From NCBI RefSeq assembly GCF_014207955.1, contig NZ_JACHLK010000008.1:186001-250000 (forward strand): a DNA stretch of 64,000 bases, written 5' to 3'. The notes under the pieces are model-generated. The model had not been told where the DNA came from, did not search any database, and saw only the letters and a list, made by a program, of their open reading frames with translations. The position numbers and the translations under genes were made by a program. Shown piece after piece: positions 28,789 through 36,882 of the stretch (its first letter is position 1; every line of letters begins with the position of its first letter). This DNA comes from Acidovorax soli. GTDB lineage: Bacteria; Pseudomonadota; Gammaproteobacteria; Burkholderiales; Burkholderiaceae_C.

Positions 28789-28990
28789 TGTGGATAACTT
28801 TGTTGATATTCCCTGCGTTCGGCCTGCCAGCCCTTGAAAGACAGTGCTTTCGCTGGATTGCCCGGCAAACAGGCAGGGGCAGAACCCCCATACAGATCAA
28901 GCACTTGCGTGTGCGTACAAACAAAAGGCCGTCCCATGGACGGCCCGATTGATTTTTTTGTCGATGCACCGCTTGTGTGCACAACCCAGG
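28789..28990 (+). repeat. DnaA-box array unit 6 (type B), ends in hemE 3' region
   Basis: DnaA box at 28789-28797, followed by TGTTGATATTCCCTG. A degenerate hairpin (CCCGGC-AAACA-GGCAGG) from 28861. TGTGCACAA at 28976-28984, 187 bp after the box. The hemE terminator lies inside this unit. Confidence 0.78.
28921..28946 (-). terminator. hemE intrinsic terminator
   Basis: On the minus strand a perfect 8-bp stem GGCCGTCC / GGACGGCC with a 3-base loop is followed directly by TTTTGTTTG, 70 bp downstream of the hemE stop. This is a standard Rho-independent terminator. It separates hemE transcription from the DnaA-box array. Confidence 0.85.
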
Positions 28991-29016
28991 CTATTTCCAG
29001 AGCCTGGGCGGGCTGG

Positions 29017-30132
29017 TCAGGCCCCGCGGCGCTGGTTGCGTGAGTGGCTGTGCACGGCTTCCACCAGTGCGGCCACGTGCTCGGGCGGCGTGAACTGGCT
29101 GATGCCATGGCCCAGGTTGAAGATGTGGGTCGGGCCGGTGGTGGCGCGGTCGGTGTGGGGCGTGCCAAAGCTGTCCAGCACCTGGCGCACCTGCCCGGCG
29201 ATCTGCGCGGGCGGTGCGAACAGCACATTGGGATCGATGTTGCCCTGCAGCGCCTTGCCCGGACCGCCCACGGCGCCGCCCACCAGGGCGCGGGCGCGTC
29301 CCAGGTTGGCCGTCCAGTCCAGGCCCAGAACCTCGCAGTCCAGGGGTTTCATGTCTTCCAGCCACAGGGCCCCGCCCTTGGTGAAGACGATGCGCGGCAC
29401 GTCGCTGCCGTCCACGCCGGTGCGCTTGAGCTGGGCCAGCACGCGCGCCGTGTAGGCCAGGCTGAACTCCTGGAAGGCGCCATCGGCCAGCACGCCGCCC
29501 CAGCTGTCGAACACCATCACCGCCTGCGCGCCGGCATCGATCTGGGCGTTGAGGTAGGCGGCCACGGCATCGGCATTGGTGGCCAGGATGCGGTGCATCA
29601 GGTCCGGGCGCGCATACATCAGGCTCTTGACCAGGCGGTAGTCGTCACTCCCCTTGCCTTCCACCATGTAGCAGGCCAGGGTCCAGGGGCTGCCCGAGAA
29701 GCCGATCAACGGCACGCGACCGTTCAGTGCGCGGCGGATGCTGGTCACGGCGTCGAACACGTAGCGCAGCTTGTCCATGTCGGGCACGGCCAGCTCGGCC
29801 ACGGCGGCCTCATCGCGCACCACCTTGGCAAAGCGCGGGCCCTCGCCTTCGGCGAACGACAGGCCCAGGCCCATGGCGTCGGGCACCGTGAGGATGTCGC
29901 TGAACAAAATGGCCGCGTCCAGCGGAAAGCGTTCCAGGGGCTGCAGCGTCACTTCCGTGGCGTAGTCCACATTGGTCGCCAGGCCCATGAAGCTGCCGGC
30001 CTGGGCGCGCGTGGCCTTGTACTCGGGCAGGTAGCGGCCCGCCTGGCGCATCAGCCACAGGGGCGTGTAGTCGGTGGCCTGGCGGCGGCAGGCGCGCAGG
30101 AAGGTGTCGTTGGAAAGGGGGGCGAAGCTCAT
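29017..30132 (-). CDS. hemE: Uroporphyrinogen decarboxylase
   Basis: Decarboxylates the four acetate side chains of uroporphyrinogen III to give coproporphyrinogen III in heme synthesis. The 371-aa product has the family N-terminus [18 protein letters not shown] with the substrate-binding RQAGRY block, plus the [12 protein letters not shown] segment containing the conserved Asp, [16 protein letters not shown], and the C-terminal [14 protein letters not shown]. The start at 30132 ([11 protein letters not shown]) fits the usual length; upstream in-frame sequence is unrelated. It is monocistronic, with its own terminator. Confidence 0.97.
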   Translation of the reverse strand: MSFAPLSNDTFLRACRRQATDYTPLWLMRQAGRYLPEYKATRAQAGSFMGLATNVDYATEVTLQPLERFPLDAAILFSDILTVPDAMGLGLSFAEGEGPRFAKVVRDEAAVAELAVPDMDKLRYVFDAVTSIRRALNGRVPLIGFSGSPWTLACYMVEGKGSDDYRLVKSLMYARPDLMHRILATNADAVAAYLNAQIDAGAQAVMVFDSWGGVLADGAFQEFSLAYTARVLAQLKRTGVDGSDVPRIVFTKGGALWLEDMKPLDCEVLGLDWTANLGRARALVGGAVGGPGKALQGNIDPNVLFAPPAQIAGQVRQVLDSFGTPHTDRATTGPTHIFNLGHGISQFTPPEHVAALVEAVHSHSRNQRRGA

Positions 30133-30290
30133 GCCCCGATTGTCGCAGGGCCCGGCAACTGGACTGAATCGCCAAAGCCGATGGTTTGGGGTGCTGCCTG
30201 CGCAGGTGTCGCGGAGGTCTGCAACAAGGTCCGTCATGGAGTGGGCGCGGCCCTGCAAGCGCCACCGTGGATCCGGCTTTGCCGGTCCAC

Positions 30291-30338
30291 CGGAGGCGTC
30301 CCCCTCAGGGGGAAGACGCGAAGCGGCTCAGGGGGAGC
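30291..30338 (-). repeat. Stop-proximal structured repeat, copy 3 (short form)
   Basis: Only the stop-proximal half of the element is present. It consists of GCTCCCCCTGAGCCGC against the MFS stop codon, CGCGTC, and the hairpin CCCCC-TGA-GGGGG, ending in GACGCCTCCGG. The distal CCAGTGC stem is lost, so this is the most truncated copy. The ~160 bp between it and hemE hold nothing I can name. Confidence 0.8.
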
Positions 30339-31918
30339 TATCTTTCTGCGATGTAGTGGGACATGCGAACTACCTCTCCAGGGGCGAGGAAGGCGCGCAC
30401 CTCGGTCTCCAGCGCCTGGTCGGCCATGGTGGCCCGCGCGCGCTGGTGCAGGTAGTCGGCCCAGGACTCGACGATGAAGCGCTCCACATAGCGCGAGGGG
30501 TCGCCCAGGTCCTTGTACACGCGCCAGAAGGTGGCGCCGTCGCGCCGTCGCGGCGCCTTCATGCGGCTGATGGTGTCCAGGAAGGCGGTGTCCGAACCCT
30601 CGGCAATGCGGTAGCTCACCTCCACGGCCACGGGGCCGGCCTCGGGCAGGGGCTCGGCCTCGATGAACAGTTCGTCCCAGGGCGTGGCCTGGGTCACCTC
30701 GTGCAGGGCGCCCATGCGCAGCGGCATGGGGCGCGCCAGCAGCAGGCCTATCCCCATGCAGGCGGCTGCGGCGACCAGGGTGGGGGCCAGGCCCACGATG
30801 TCCGACGCCGCGCCCCAGATGGCCGAGCCCATGGCGAAGGCGCCCAGGGCGGTCACCATGTGCATGGCCACGGCGCGCGAGCGCACCCAAGGCGGTGCGC
30901 TGGCCTGGGTGGCGGTGTTGAAGGTGGACATGGCCGACATCCAGGCCGCGCCGCCGAGCATCATGGCCAGGTAGACCACGATGGCGGTGTGCGAGAACGC
31001 GGCCACCAGCATGGCGCCCGCGAACACCACGCAGGCCACATTGACGATGGCTTCCAGCCCAAAGCGCGCACGCAGCTTGCCGATGACCAGGCCCACGGCC
31101 ACGGCGCCCGTGCCCAGGCAGCCCATGAGCAGGCCGAAGCCCTGGGCCCCGGCGCCCAGCTGGCGCTGGGCGATCACGGGCAGCAGGGCCCACAGGGCCG
31201 AGCCGGCGGCGCTGAAGGCCGTCACGCGCACCAGCTGCGCCAGGATCATGTGCGAATGCCAGGCAAAGCGCAGGCCGCTCAGGGTGCCGCCCCACAGGCG
31301 CTCGGCCGGCAGCCGGGTAGGGGCATGCGGGCGCGGCGGCCAGCGGCGGATGGACTCCCACATCACCAGTGTGGTGGCGGCCGCGATGGCGAACACCCAG
31401 CCTGCCCCGAGTTGCGCGAACACCAGGCCGGCCAGCGTAGGGCCCACGGCGCGCGCCGCGTTGTAGGCGATGCTCACCGCCGTGATGGCCTGGGGCCACT
31501 CGTCGCGCGGCACCGGGTCGATGACCGAGGAGTTCCAGGCCGGTGTGAGCACCGCCGTGCAGCAGCCGCAGACGAACACCAGGAACAGCACCGATGCCGG
31601 CCCGCCCTTGCCAAAGAGCACCAGCAGCGCCAGCAGGCTGCAGGCCGCAATCTGCGCCAGCAGCGCCCCGGAGATGAGCCGGCGCCGGTCCGTGGTGTCG
31701 GCCAGCACCCCGGCCGGCAGCGCCAGCAGGAACATGGGCATGAACACGGCCGTCTGCACCAGCGCGGCCAGGAAGGAGGAGCCCGACAGCTCCACCATCA
31801 GCCAGGCCGCCGCCATGGTCTGCATGCCGCTGCCCACGAAGAACACCCCTCCGCAGATCCACAGGCCCCGGAATGCAGGTTGGCGCAGCGGACTCCAGAG
31901 CGAGGTGGATGAAGACAT
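30338..31918 (-). CDS. MFS transporter with C-terminal monooxygenase-like domain
   Basis: A 526-aa inner-membrane transporter of the MFS_3 type (related to EntS-like exporters). About twelve transmembrane segments occupy residues 20-400, starting LRQPAFRGLWICGGVFFVG and with ADTTDRRRLISG as the loop 2-3 signature. The C-terminal ~110 residues are soluble; VEVSYRIAEGSDTAFLD and VERFIVESWADYLHQ resemble the antibiotic-biosynthesis-monooxygenase (dimeric ferredoxin-like) fold often fused to this family. The start at 31918 (MSSSTSLWSPL) is the first good ATG. The substrate is unknown. It ends right against repeat copy 3. Confidence 0.85.
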   Translation of the reverse strand: MSSSTSLWSPLRQPAFRGLWICGGVFFVGSGMQTMAAAWLMVELSGSSFLAALVQTAVFMPMFLLALPAGVLADTTDRRRLISGALLAQIAACSLLALLVLFGKGGPASVLFLVFVCGCCTAVLTPAWNSSVIDPVPRDEWPQAITAVSIAYNAARAVGPTLAGLVFAQLGAGWVFAIAAATTLVMWESIRRWPPRPHAPTRLPAERLWGGTLSGLRFAWHSHMILAQLVRVTAFSAAGSALWALLPVIAQRQLGAGAQGFGLLMGCLGTGAVAVGLVIGKLRARFGLEAIVNVACVVFAGAMLVAAFSHTAIVVYLAMMLGGAAWMSAMSTFNTATQASAPPWVRSRAVAMHMVTALGAFAMGSAIWGAASDIVGLAPTLVAAAACMGIGLLLARPMPLRMGALHEVTQATPWDELFIEAEPLPEAGPVAVEVSYRIAEGSDTAFLDTISRMKAPRRRDGATFWRVYKDLGDPSRYVERFIVESWADYLHQRARATMADQALETEVRAFLAPGEVVRMSHYIAER

Positions 31919-32056
31919 GGATGGCGTGGGGGGCGTGTCTAGGGGAGAAAAAGGAGGCGCGCACCGCCCCGCCGCCACAGGATAGCGGTACCCGCCGTGT
32001 TCCGGTGCACCAAAGTCCGTTTTTCCTGTACGGCGGCCAATGGTGTGGGTGCGCCG

Positions 32057-32590
32057 CTACTCCGGCTGGCGTCCCCCACGCAGCCGGTAGGTGCGCGGCA
32101 CATCGGTGCGCGTGGCGACCAGGGCCTCGGCCTGCTGCTGCATGTGCGCGAGGCTGGTGTCCAGGGTGTCGAGTGCCTGGGCATCGAGCCCGGTGAGCAG
32201 GGCCTGGTTGAGCGCCTTGATCTGCGGGAACAGTGCGTCGTGCACGGCCTGCCCCGCCGGGGTGAGCATCAGCTGCGCCTGGCGGCGGTCCCCGGGCATG
32301 GCCTCGCGCGTGATGAGCTTCTTGCCCAGGAGCGAGGTGATGGCGCGCGAGGTGCGCGCCCGGTCCAGCCCCAGGCGCCCGGCCAGCTCGGCCGGCGGCA
32401 TGCCCGGGCGTTCGGCCAGCCACATGAGGAGGCCCCATTCGCGCCGGGTGATGCCGTAGCCGCCCTCGCACAGGCGCACCACCAGGCTGCCGGCCACGGC
32501 CAGCAGGCGGTTGAGCCGGTACATCAGCAAATGCCGGGCGGCTTCGGGGTCGGCCAGCCGCAGGGCGTCGGTGGGCTCCTCGTCGGGCAT
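32057..32590 (-). CDS. MarR-family transcriptional regulator
   Basis: A 177-aa regulator with a MarR winged helix: GITRREWGLLMWLAERPG, PAELAGRLGLDRARTSRAI as the recognition helix region, and the wing REAMPGDRRQAQLMLTPAG. N- and C-terminal helices would form the dimer interface. It is divergent from the Bug-protein/sulfatase pair with about 100 bp between starts, and a perfect palindrome lies in that gap. It therefore probably represses itself and the divergent pair in response to a small aromatic or related ligand. The ATG at 32590 is preferred over a TTG six codons upstream. Confidence 0.87.
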   Translation of the reverse strand: MPDEEPTDALRLADPEAARHLLMYRLNRLLAVAGSLVVRLCEGGYGITRREWGLLMWLAERPGMPPAELAGRLGLDRARTSRAITSLLGKKLITREAMPGDRRQAQLMLTPAGQAVHDALFPQIKALNQALLTGLDAQALDTLDTSLAHMQQQAEALVATRTDVPRTYRLRGGRQPE

Positions 32591-32621
32591 CAGGGTAATT
32601 CCGGGCAATGGTTGTTTAGAT

Positions 32622-32631
32622 CAATCGATTG
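32622..32631. promoter_or_regulatory. Palindrome, likely MarR operator
   Basis: The perfect palindrome CAATCGATTG lies between the divergent marR-type gene and the Bug-protein gene, 32 bp from one start and 56 bp from the other. Position and symmetry suit a MarR dimer site; binding is inferred. Confidence 0.5.
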
Positions 32632-32686
32632 TGGCCCTTCTACAGTGCGGCATTTCTTCTATCCTTATTCGTTCGGGAGCATCGCC

Positions 32687-33640
32687 ATGTGGAAACCCCT
32701 CGCCTCCGTGTTCACCGCCGTGCTGGCGCTCTCGGCCACGCTGGCCCAGGCGCAGGAGGCACCGCTGCGCATCATCGTCGGCTACGCGCCCGGCGGCTCC
32801 AGCGACCGCGTGGCCCGCATCGTGGCCGACAAGCTGCAGGCCAAACTGGGCTCGCCCGTGATCGTGGAGAACCGCACCGGCGCGGGCGGCCGCCTGTCGG
32901 CCCAGGCCGTCAAGAGCGCGCCGGCCAACCAGCCCGCACTGCTGCTGGCCAACCCGGCCGTGATGCTGGTCGCACCCCTGGTGTTCCCCGATGCCGGCTA
33001 CGACGCCGAGCGCGACTTCCGCCCCGTGAGCCATGTCAACAGCTACGAGTTCGGCGTGGCCGTCTCCAGCGCCGTGCCCGTGCGCGAACTGCCCCACCTG
33101 GTCGCCTGGCTGCGCGCCAACCCCGACAAGGCCAACTTCGGCGTGCCCGCCACGGGCAGCCTGCCGCACTTTTTCGGCCTCATGGTGGGCGACGCCGCCA
33201 AGGTCAGCGCCGAGGTGGTGGGCTACCGCGGCTCGGCGCCGCTGCTCAACGACCTGATCGGCGGCCAGGTGCCCGTGGCCTTTGACACCTTCGACACCCT
33301 GCTGCCCCAGCACGAGGCCGGCAAGATCCGCATCCTGGCCGTGTCCAGCGCCAAGCGCAGCCCGCTCGATGCCAAGATCCCGACCTTCAAGGAAGGCGGT
33401 CTGGACCTGGCCGCCACGGGCTGGAACACCTTCTTCGCGCCCATGAGCATGCCCAAGGCCCAGGCCGAGCGCCTGGCCGGCCTGATCCACGAGGTGATGA
33501 AGGACCCCGACACGCGCCGCAAGTTCGAGGCCGCCAAGATGGAGCCCGTGGCCAGCAGCATGGCCCAGACCGAGGCCATGCTCAAGGCCTACCGCGCGCA
33601 GTGGGCACCCGTGGTGCAACGCTCCGGCTTCAAGCCCTGA
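32687..33640 (+). CDS. Bug/TctC-family periplasmic binding protein
   Basis: A 317-aa solute-binding protein of the Bug (Bordetella uptake gene) family, which is greatly expanded in Comamonadaceae and Bordetella. It has a signal peptide (VLALSATLAQAQ) and the mature start APLRIIVGYAPGGSSDRVAR. That contains the PGG loop contacting carboxylate ligands. The second binding block is GYRGSAPLLNDLIGGQVPVAFD. GGGAG precedes the ATG. It lies 10 bp before a sulfatase gene, so the ligand may be a sulfated or carboxylated compound handled by that enzyme. No TctAB permease genes are present. Confidence 0.9.
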   Translation: MWKPLASVFTAVLALSATLAQAQEAPLRIIVGYAPGGSSDRVARIVADKLQAKLGSPVIVENRTGAGGRLSAQAVKSAPANQPALLLANPAVMLVAPLVFPDAGYDAERDFRPVSHVNSYEFGVAVSSAVPVRELPHLVAWLRANPDKANFGVPATGSLPHFFGLMVGDAAKVSAEVVGYRGSAPLLNDLIGGQVPVAFDTFDTLLPQHEAGKIRILAVSSAKRSPLDAKIPTFKEGGLDLAATGWNTFFAPMSMPKAQAERLAGLIHEVMKDPDTRRKFEAAKMEPVASSMAQTEAMLKAYRAQWAPVVQRSGFKP

Positions 33641-33650
33641 GGTGCTGCCC

Positions 33651-34982
33651 ATGAGCCATCCCCGTCCCAACATCATCTTCATCGTCGCCGACGACCTGGG
33701 CTATGCCGACCTGGGCTGCTACGGCGGGCGCGAGGCCGCCTTCGGCCCCGTCTCGCCCGTGCTCGACGGCCTGGCCGCGCAGGGCCTGAAACTCACCCAG
33801 GGCTATTCGAACTCGCCCGTGTGCTCACCCACCCGCTTCGGGCTGATGACGGCGCGCTACCAGTACCGCCTGCGCGGCGCGGCCGAAGAGCCCATCAACA
33901 GCAAGAGCCGGGGCAGCAGCACGCTGGGCCTGCCGCCCTCGCACCCCACGCTGCCCTCGCTGCTGCGTGCTGGCGGCTACCGCACAGCGCTCATGGGCAA
34001 GTGGCACCTCGGGTACCCGCCGGCCTTCGGGCCGCTGCAGTCGGGCTACGAGGAGTTCTTCGGCCCCATGTCGGGCGGGGTGGACTACTTCACGCACTGC
34101 AGCTCCGCAGGCCACCACGACCTGTACCTGGGTGAGGCCGAGCAGCAGGAGGACGGCTACCTCACCGACCTGATCACCGAGCATGCGCTCGACTTCGTGG
34201 AGCGCATGGCGCCCGGTGCCCAGGCCGGCACGCCCTTCTTCCTGAGCCTGCACTACACCGCACCGCACTGGCCCTGGGAAACGCGCGATGACGCGGCACT
34301 GGCCGAGGAGGTGCGCCAGAACCTGTTCCACCTGCACGGCGGCAACATCGAGACCTACCGCCGCATGATCCACCACATGGACGAGGGCATCGGCCGCATC
34401 ATGAAGGCGCTTGCCCGCCATGGGGTGGACCGCGACACCCTGGTGGTCTTCACCAGCGACAACGGCGGCGAGCGCTTCTCGGACAACTGGCCCCTGGTGG
34501 GCGGCAAGATGGATCTGACCGAGGGTGGCATCCGCGTGCCCTGGATCGCCCACTGGCCTGCCGTGATCGCGCCGGGCGGCGAAAGCGTGCACAGCTGCAT
34601 GACCATGGACTGGTCCGCCACCATGCTCGACGCGGCGGGTGTGCAGGCCGATGTGGACTACCCGCTCGACGGCGTCTCGCTGATGCCGCTGCTGCGCGAC
34701 GCCGCGTGGGACTGCGAGCGCCCCCTGTTCTGGCGCATGAACCACCGCGGCCAGCGCGCCATGCGCCTGGGCGAATGGAAGTACCTGCGCGTGGACGGCA
34801 ACGACTACCTTTTCAACCTGGCCGACGACGAGCGCGAGCGCGCCAACCGGGCGAAGGTGGACCCGGAGCGCCTGGCGGCGATGCGCGCGGCATGGGAGGC
34901 GTGGAACGCCACCATGCCGGCCATCCCGGAAGACGCCACGGTCAGCCTTGGCTATTCAGTCAAGGACATGCCGCAGCGGTGA
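33651..34982 (+). CDS. Sulfatase (type I, formylglycine-dependent)
   Basis: A 443-aa hydrolase of the alkaline-phosphatase superfamily. The N-terminal metal-binding block IIFIVADDLGYADLGCYGG is followed by the CSPTR motif (CxPxR type) near residue 60, whose Cys would be converted to formylglycine by a sulfatase-modifying enzyme not encoded here. Further metal and substrate residues are in MGKWHLG and VVFTSDNGGE. There is no signal peptide, so it should be cytoplasmic unless the start is misplaced. It forms an operon with the Bug protein under probable MarR control. The sulfate ester it attacks is unknown. Confidence 0.9.
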   Translation: MSHPRPNIIFIVADDLGYADLGCYGGREAAFGPVSPVLDGLAAQGLKLTQGYSNSPVCSPTRFGLMTARYQYRLRGAAEEPINSKSRGSSTLGLPPSHPTLPSLLRAGGYRTALMGKWHLGYPPAFGPLQSGYEEFFGPMSGGVDYFTHCSSAGHHDLYLGEAEQQEDGYLTDLITEHALDFVERMAPGAQAGTPFFLSLHYTAPHWPWETRDDAALAEEVRQNLFHLHGGNIETYRRMIHHMDEGIGRIMKALARHGVDRDTLVVFTSDNGGERFSDNWPLVGGKMDLTEGGIRVPWIAHWPAVIAPGGESVHSCMTMDWSATMLDAAGVQADVDYPLDGVSLMPLLRDAAWDCERPLFWRMNHRGQRAMRLGEWKYLRVDGNDYLFNLADDERERANRAKVDPERLAAMRAAWEAWNATMPAIPEDATVSLGYSVKDMPQR

Positions 34983-34990
34983 TTCGGTAC

Positions 34991-35107
34991 AACCCCCTGA
35001 GGCGCTGACGCGCCTTCACCCCTTCTCTCGAATCGCTGCGCGATTCGGGAAGGGGGACGCAGCCAGTGCGGCGGGGCGGCCCTTGCACGGCTGCCCTGGC
35101 CTTGGCT
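34991..35107 (+). repeat. Stop-proximal structured repeat, copy 4 (long form)
   Basis: Begins 9 bp after the sulfatase stop with ACCCCCTGAGGCGC. Its inserted variable stem is a perfect GAATCG-ctgcg-CGATTC, followed by the CCAGTGC segment with one mismatch in the closing arm. It fills most of the gap between the convergent sulfatase and paaN genes. Confidence 0.85.
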
Positions 35108-35135
35108 GTGCGCTATCGACAGGTTGGCGTCTTCT

Positions 35136-36812
35136 TCACGCTGCTGCTGGCGCGGCCGCCACGTGCTCGCGCCGCTGCACGATCACGAAGCGGTCGGCCA
35201 CGAAGGCCAGGTTGGTGTAGCTGGCGTTGGCGGCCGGGTTGCCGCCTGTGGCGTGGTAGTCCGAGAACGAGGCCGACTGGTTCACGAACACGCCCTGCGT
35301 GAGGTTGATGGACAGGGCCACGCGCGTGCGCCGGCCCAGGGCGATGGCGGCGTCGATGTAGGCGCGGTCGGTGGAGTACACGCCCAGCGTCAGCGCGCCG
35401 TGCGCGCGCAGCGTGGCCTCGGCCACCTGCAGGCTGGCGGCGCCTGAATCGGTGGCCACCAGGTAGGACACGGGGCCGAAGCACTCCTCGCTGTAGATGG
35501 CGCTGTCGGCCTGCTCCAGCGCCACGATCACAGGCGTGTGGATCTGCGCATTGGCGAACTCGGGGTGGGGCAGGGCGCGCGAGGCCAGCACCAGGCGGCC
35601 CTTGCCGGCGGCCTGCTGCATGCGGGCCACGGTCTCGGGCGAGCCCACGGCGCCCAGCACCGAGGTGGCCACGCGCGGGTTCGAAGCCAGCTCGGTCACC
35701 GCAGCGGCCAGGTCCGCACCCACCTGCTCGAAGCTCTTGTGCCCTTCGTCGGTGGTGATGCCGCCGCGCGGCACCAGGATGTTCTGCGTGGTGGTGCACA
35801 TCTGGCCGCTGTACAGCGACAGCGTGAACGCCAGGTTGCGCAGCAGGGCCGCGTACTGGTCGGTGGATTCGATGATCACCGTGTTCACGCCGGCCATCTC
35901 GGCGTACACACGCGCCTGGCGGGCGTTGTCGATGAGCCAGCGGCCGAACTGGTTGCTGCCCGTGAAGTCGATGCTGGCCACTGCGCTGTGCGTGGCCAGG
36001 GCCTGCGTGCTTTCGGGGCGGGGGCTCAGGGCCAGGGTCACGGTGTTCGGGTCCAGCCCCTGTTCGGCCAGCACCTCGCGCAGGATATTGACCGAGATCG
36101 CGGCCGGCAGCACGGCGTTGGGGTGCGGCTTGACGATGACCGGGTTGCCCGTGGCCAGTGCGGCGAACAGGCCGGGGTAGGTGTTCCAGGTGGGGAAGGT
36201 GGCGCAGCCGACCACCAGCGCGATGCCGCGGCCCACGATCTCGTAGTGCTTTTGCATCACCAGCGAGGGGCTCTTGCCCTGGGGTTTGTCCCACAGCGCC
36301 TGGCCGGGCACGTCGGCCATGGCCTTCCAAGCGTAGGCAATCGCTTCGAGCGCGCGGTCCTGCGCATGCGGGCCGCCGGCCTGGAAGGCCATCATCGGGC
36401 CCTGGCCGGTGGTCAGCATCACGGCGTGCGCGATCTCGTGGCTGCGGCGGTGGATGCGCACGAGTGCTTCCAGCAGCACGCCCACGCGGCCTTGGGCGCC
36501 CAGCGCCTGCCAGGCGGGTTCGGCCGCCTGGGCGGCCTCTACCAGGGCCTGCACGTCGCAGTCGGGGTAGCGCACGTCCAGCGCCACGCCGTAGGGCGAG
36601 CGCTCGGTCGCCAGGCGGCCCTGCTCGCCGGGCTGCTGCAGCGCAAAGTCCTTGCCCAACAGGGCATTCACGGCCGCCTGGCCGTCGGCCTGGCCGGTTT
36701 CGCCATAGACCTTGGGCGAGGGCGATTCGGGGAAGGGCGTCCAGTGGCCACGGGTGGCCAGGGCGTCGAGGGCTCCCTCCAGGAGGGCACGGTGGGTATC
36801 GAACAGGGGCAT
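35136..36812 (-). CDS. paaN: Phenylacetate degradation aldehyde dehydrogenase PaaN
   Basis: A 558-aa aldehyde-dehydrogenase-fold protein of the PaaN type, thought to oxidise the semialdehyde formed when the oxepin-CoA ring is opened, the role of the dehydrogenase half of PaaZ. Cofactor and active-site segments are visible: VGCATFPTWNTYPG, KPHPNAVLPAA, SIDFTGSNQFGRWL, and the catalytic-Cys region LYSGQMCTTTQNI. The ATG at 36812 has GGAG eight bases upstream. It is divergent from paaG with a shared regulatory region. No PaaZ-type hydratase domain is fused to it, so ring opening needs another enzyme. Confidence 0.88.
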   Translation of the reverse strand: MPLFDTHRALLEGALDALATRGHWTPFPESPSPKVYGETGQADGQAAVNALLGKDFALQQPGEQGRLATERSPYGVALDVRYPDCDVQALVEAAQAAEPAWQALGAQGRVGVLLEALVRIHRRSHEIAHAVMLTTGQGPMMAFQAGGPHAQDRALEAIAYAWKAMADVPGQALWDKPQGKSPSLVMQKHYEIVGRGIALVVGCATFPTWNTYPGLFAALATGNPVIVKPHPNAVLPAAISVNILREVLAEQGLDPNTVTLALSPRPESTQALATHSAVASIDFTGSNQFGRWLIDNARQARVYAEMAGVNTVIIESTDQYAALLRNLAFTLSLYSGQMCTTTQNILVPRGGITTDEGHKSFEQVGADLAAAVTELASNPRVATSVLGAVGSPETVARMQQAAGKGRLVLASRALPHPEFANAQIHTPVIVALEQADSAIYSEECFGPVSYLVATDSGAASLQVAEATLRAHGALTLGVYSTDRAYIDAAIALGRRTRVALSINLTQGVFVNQSASFSDYHATGGNPAANASYTNLAFVADRFVIVQRREHVAAAPAAA

Positions 36813-36882
36813 CAAATTGTCTCCGCTAGGGTTTGCCCTGATGGGTTTGACTTGCATCAGGGTTCGGGAAAGTTTATTCTCT

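Larger units (their letters stand above)
27130..28990 (+). repeat. Six-unit DnaA-box repeat array between priA and hemE
   Basis: About 1.9 kb of non-coding, comparatively AT-rich DNA containing six similar units of about 263-355 bp. Each begins with a perfect DnaA box (TGTGGATAA, equal to TTATCCACA on the minus strand) within TGTGGATAACTTTGTTGA. Each has a CTGCC/GGCAG-type hairpin motif about 72 bp later, and units 1, 2, 3, 5 and 6 have TGTGCAYAA 187-189 bp after the box. Units alternate between type A (1, 3, 5: box followed by ACATCCTG, then AATCCATATGAATCAATGAT) and type B (2, 4, 6: box followed by ATATYCCCTG or GTATCCCCTG). No open frame across it has a ribosome site or a recognisable product. 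It could be a DnaA-titrating or DnaA-regulating locus, or a replication origin. Confidence 0.85.

Noticed and set aside
28927..28946. A plus-strand terminator at the end of the array
   Set aside because: The T-run follows the stem directly only on the minus strand, so it is assigned to hemE.
27130..28990. Several open frames of 60-190 codons on both strands inside the priA-hemE array
   Set aside because: They recur because the DNA repeats, have no ribosome sites, and resemble no protein family; the repeat structure explains them.
27130..28990. CRISPR array
   Set aside because: The repeat units are about 263-355 bp and share long diverged sequence; there are no short uniform repeats with unique spacers and no cas genes.
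27130..28990. A firm call of the chromosomal origin
   Set aside because: dnaA/dnaN are absent from the window and gene strand bias around the array is mixed; strand skew and copy number are needed before calling it oriC.
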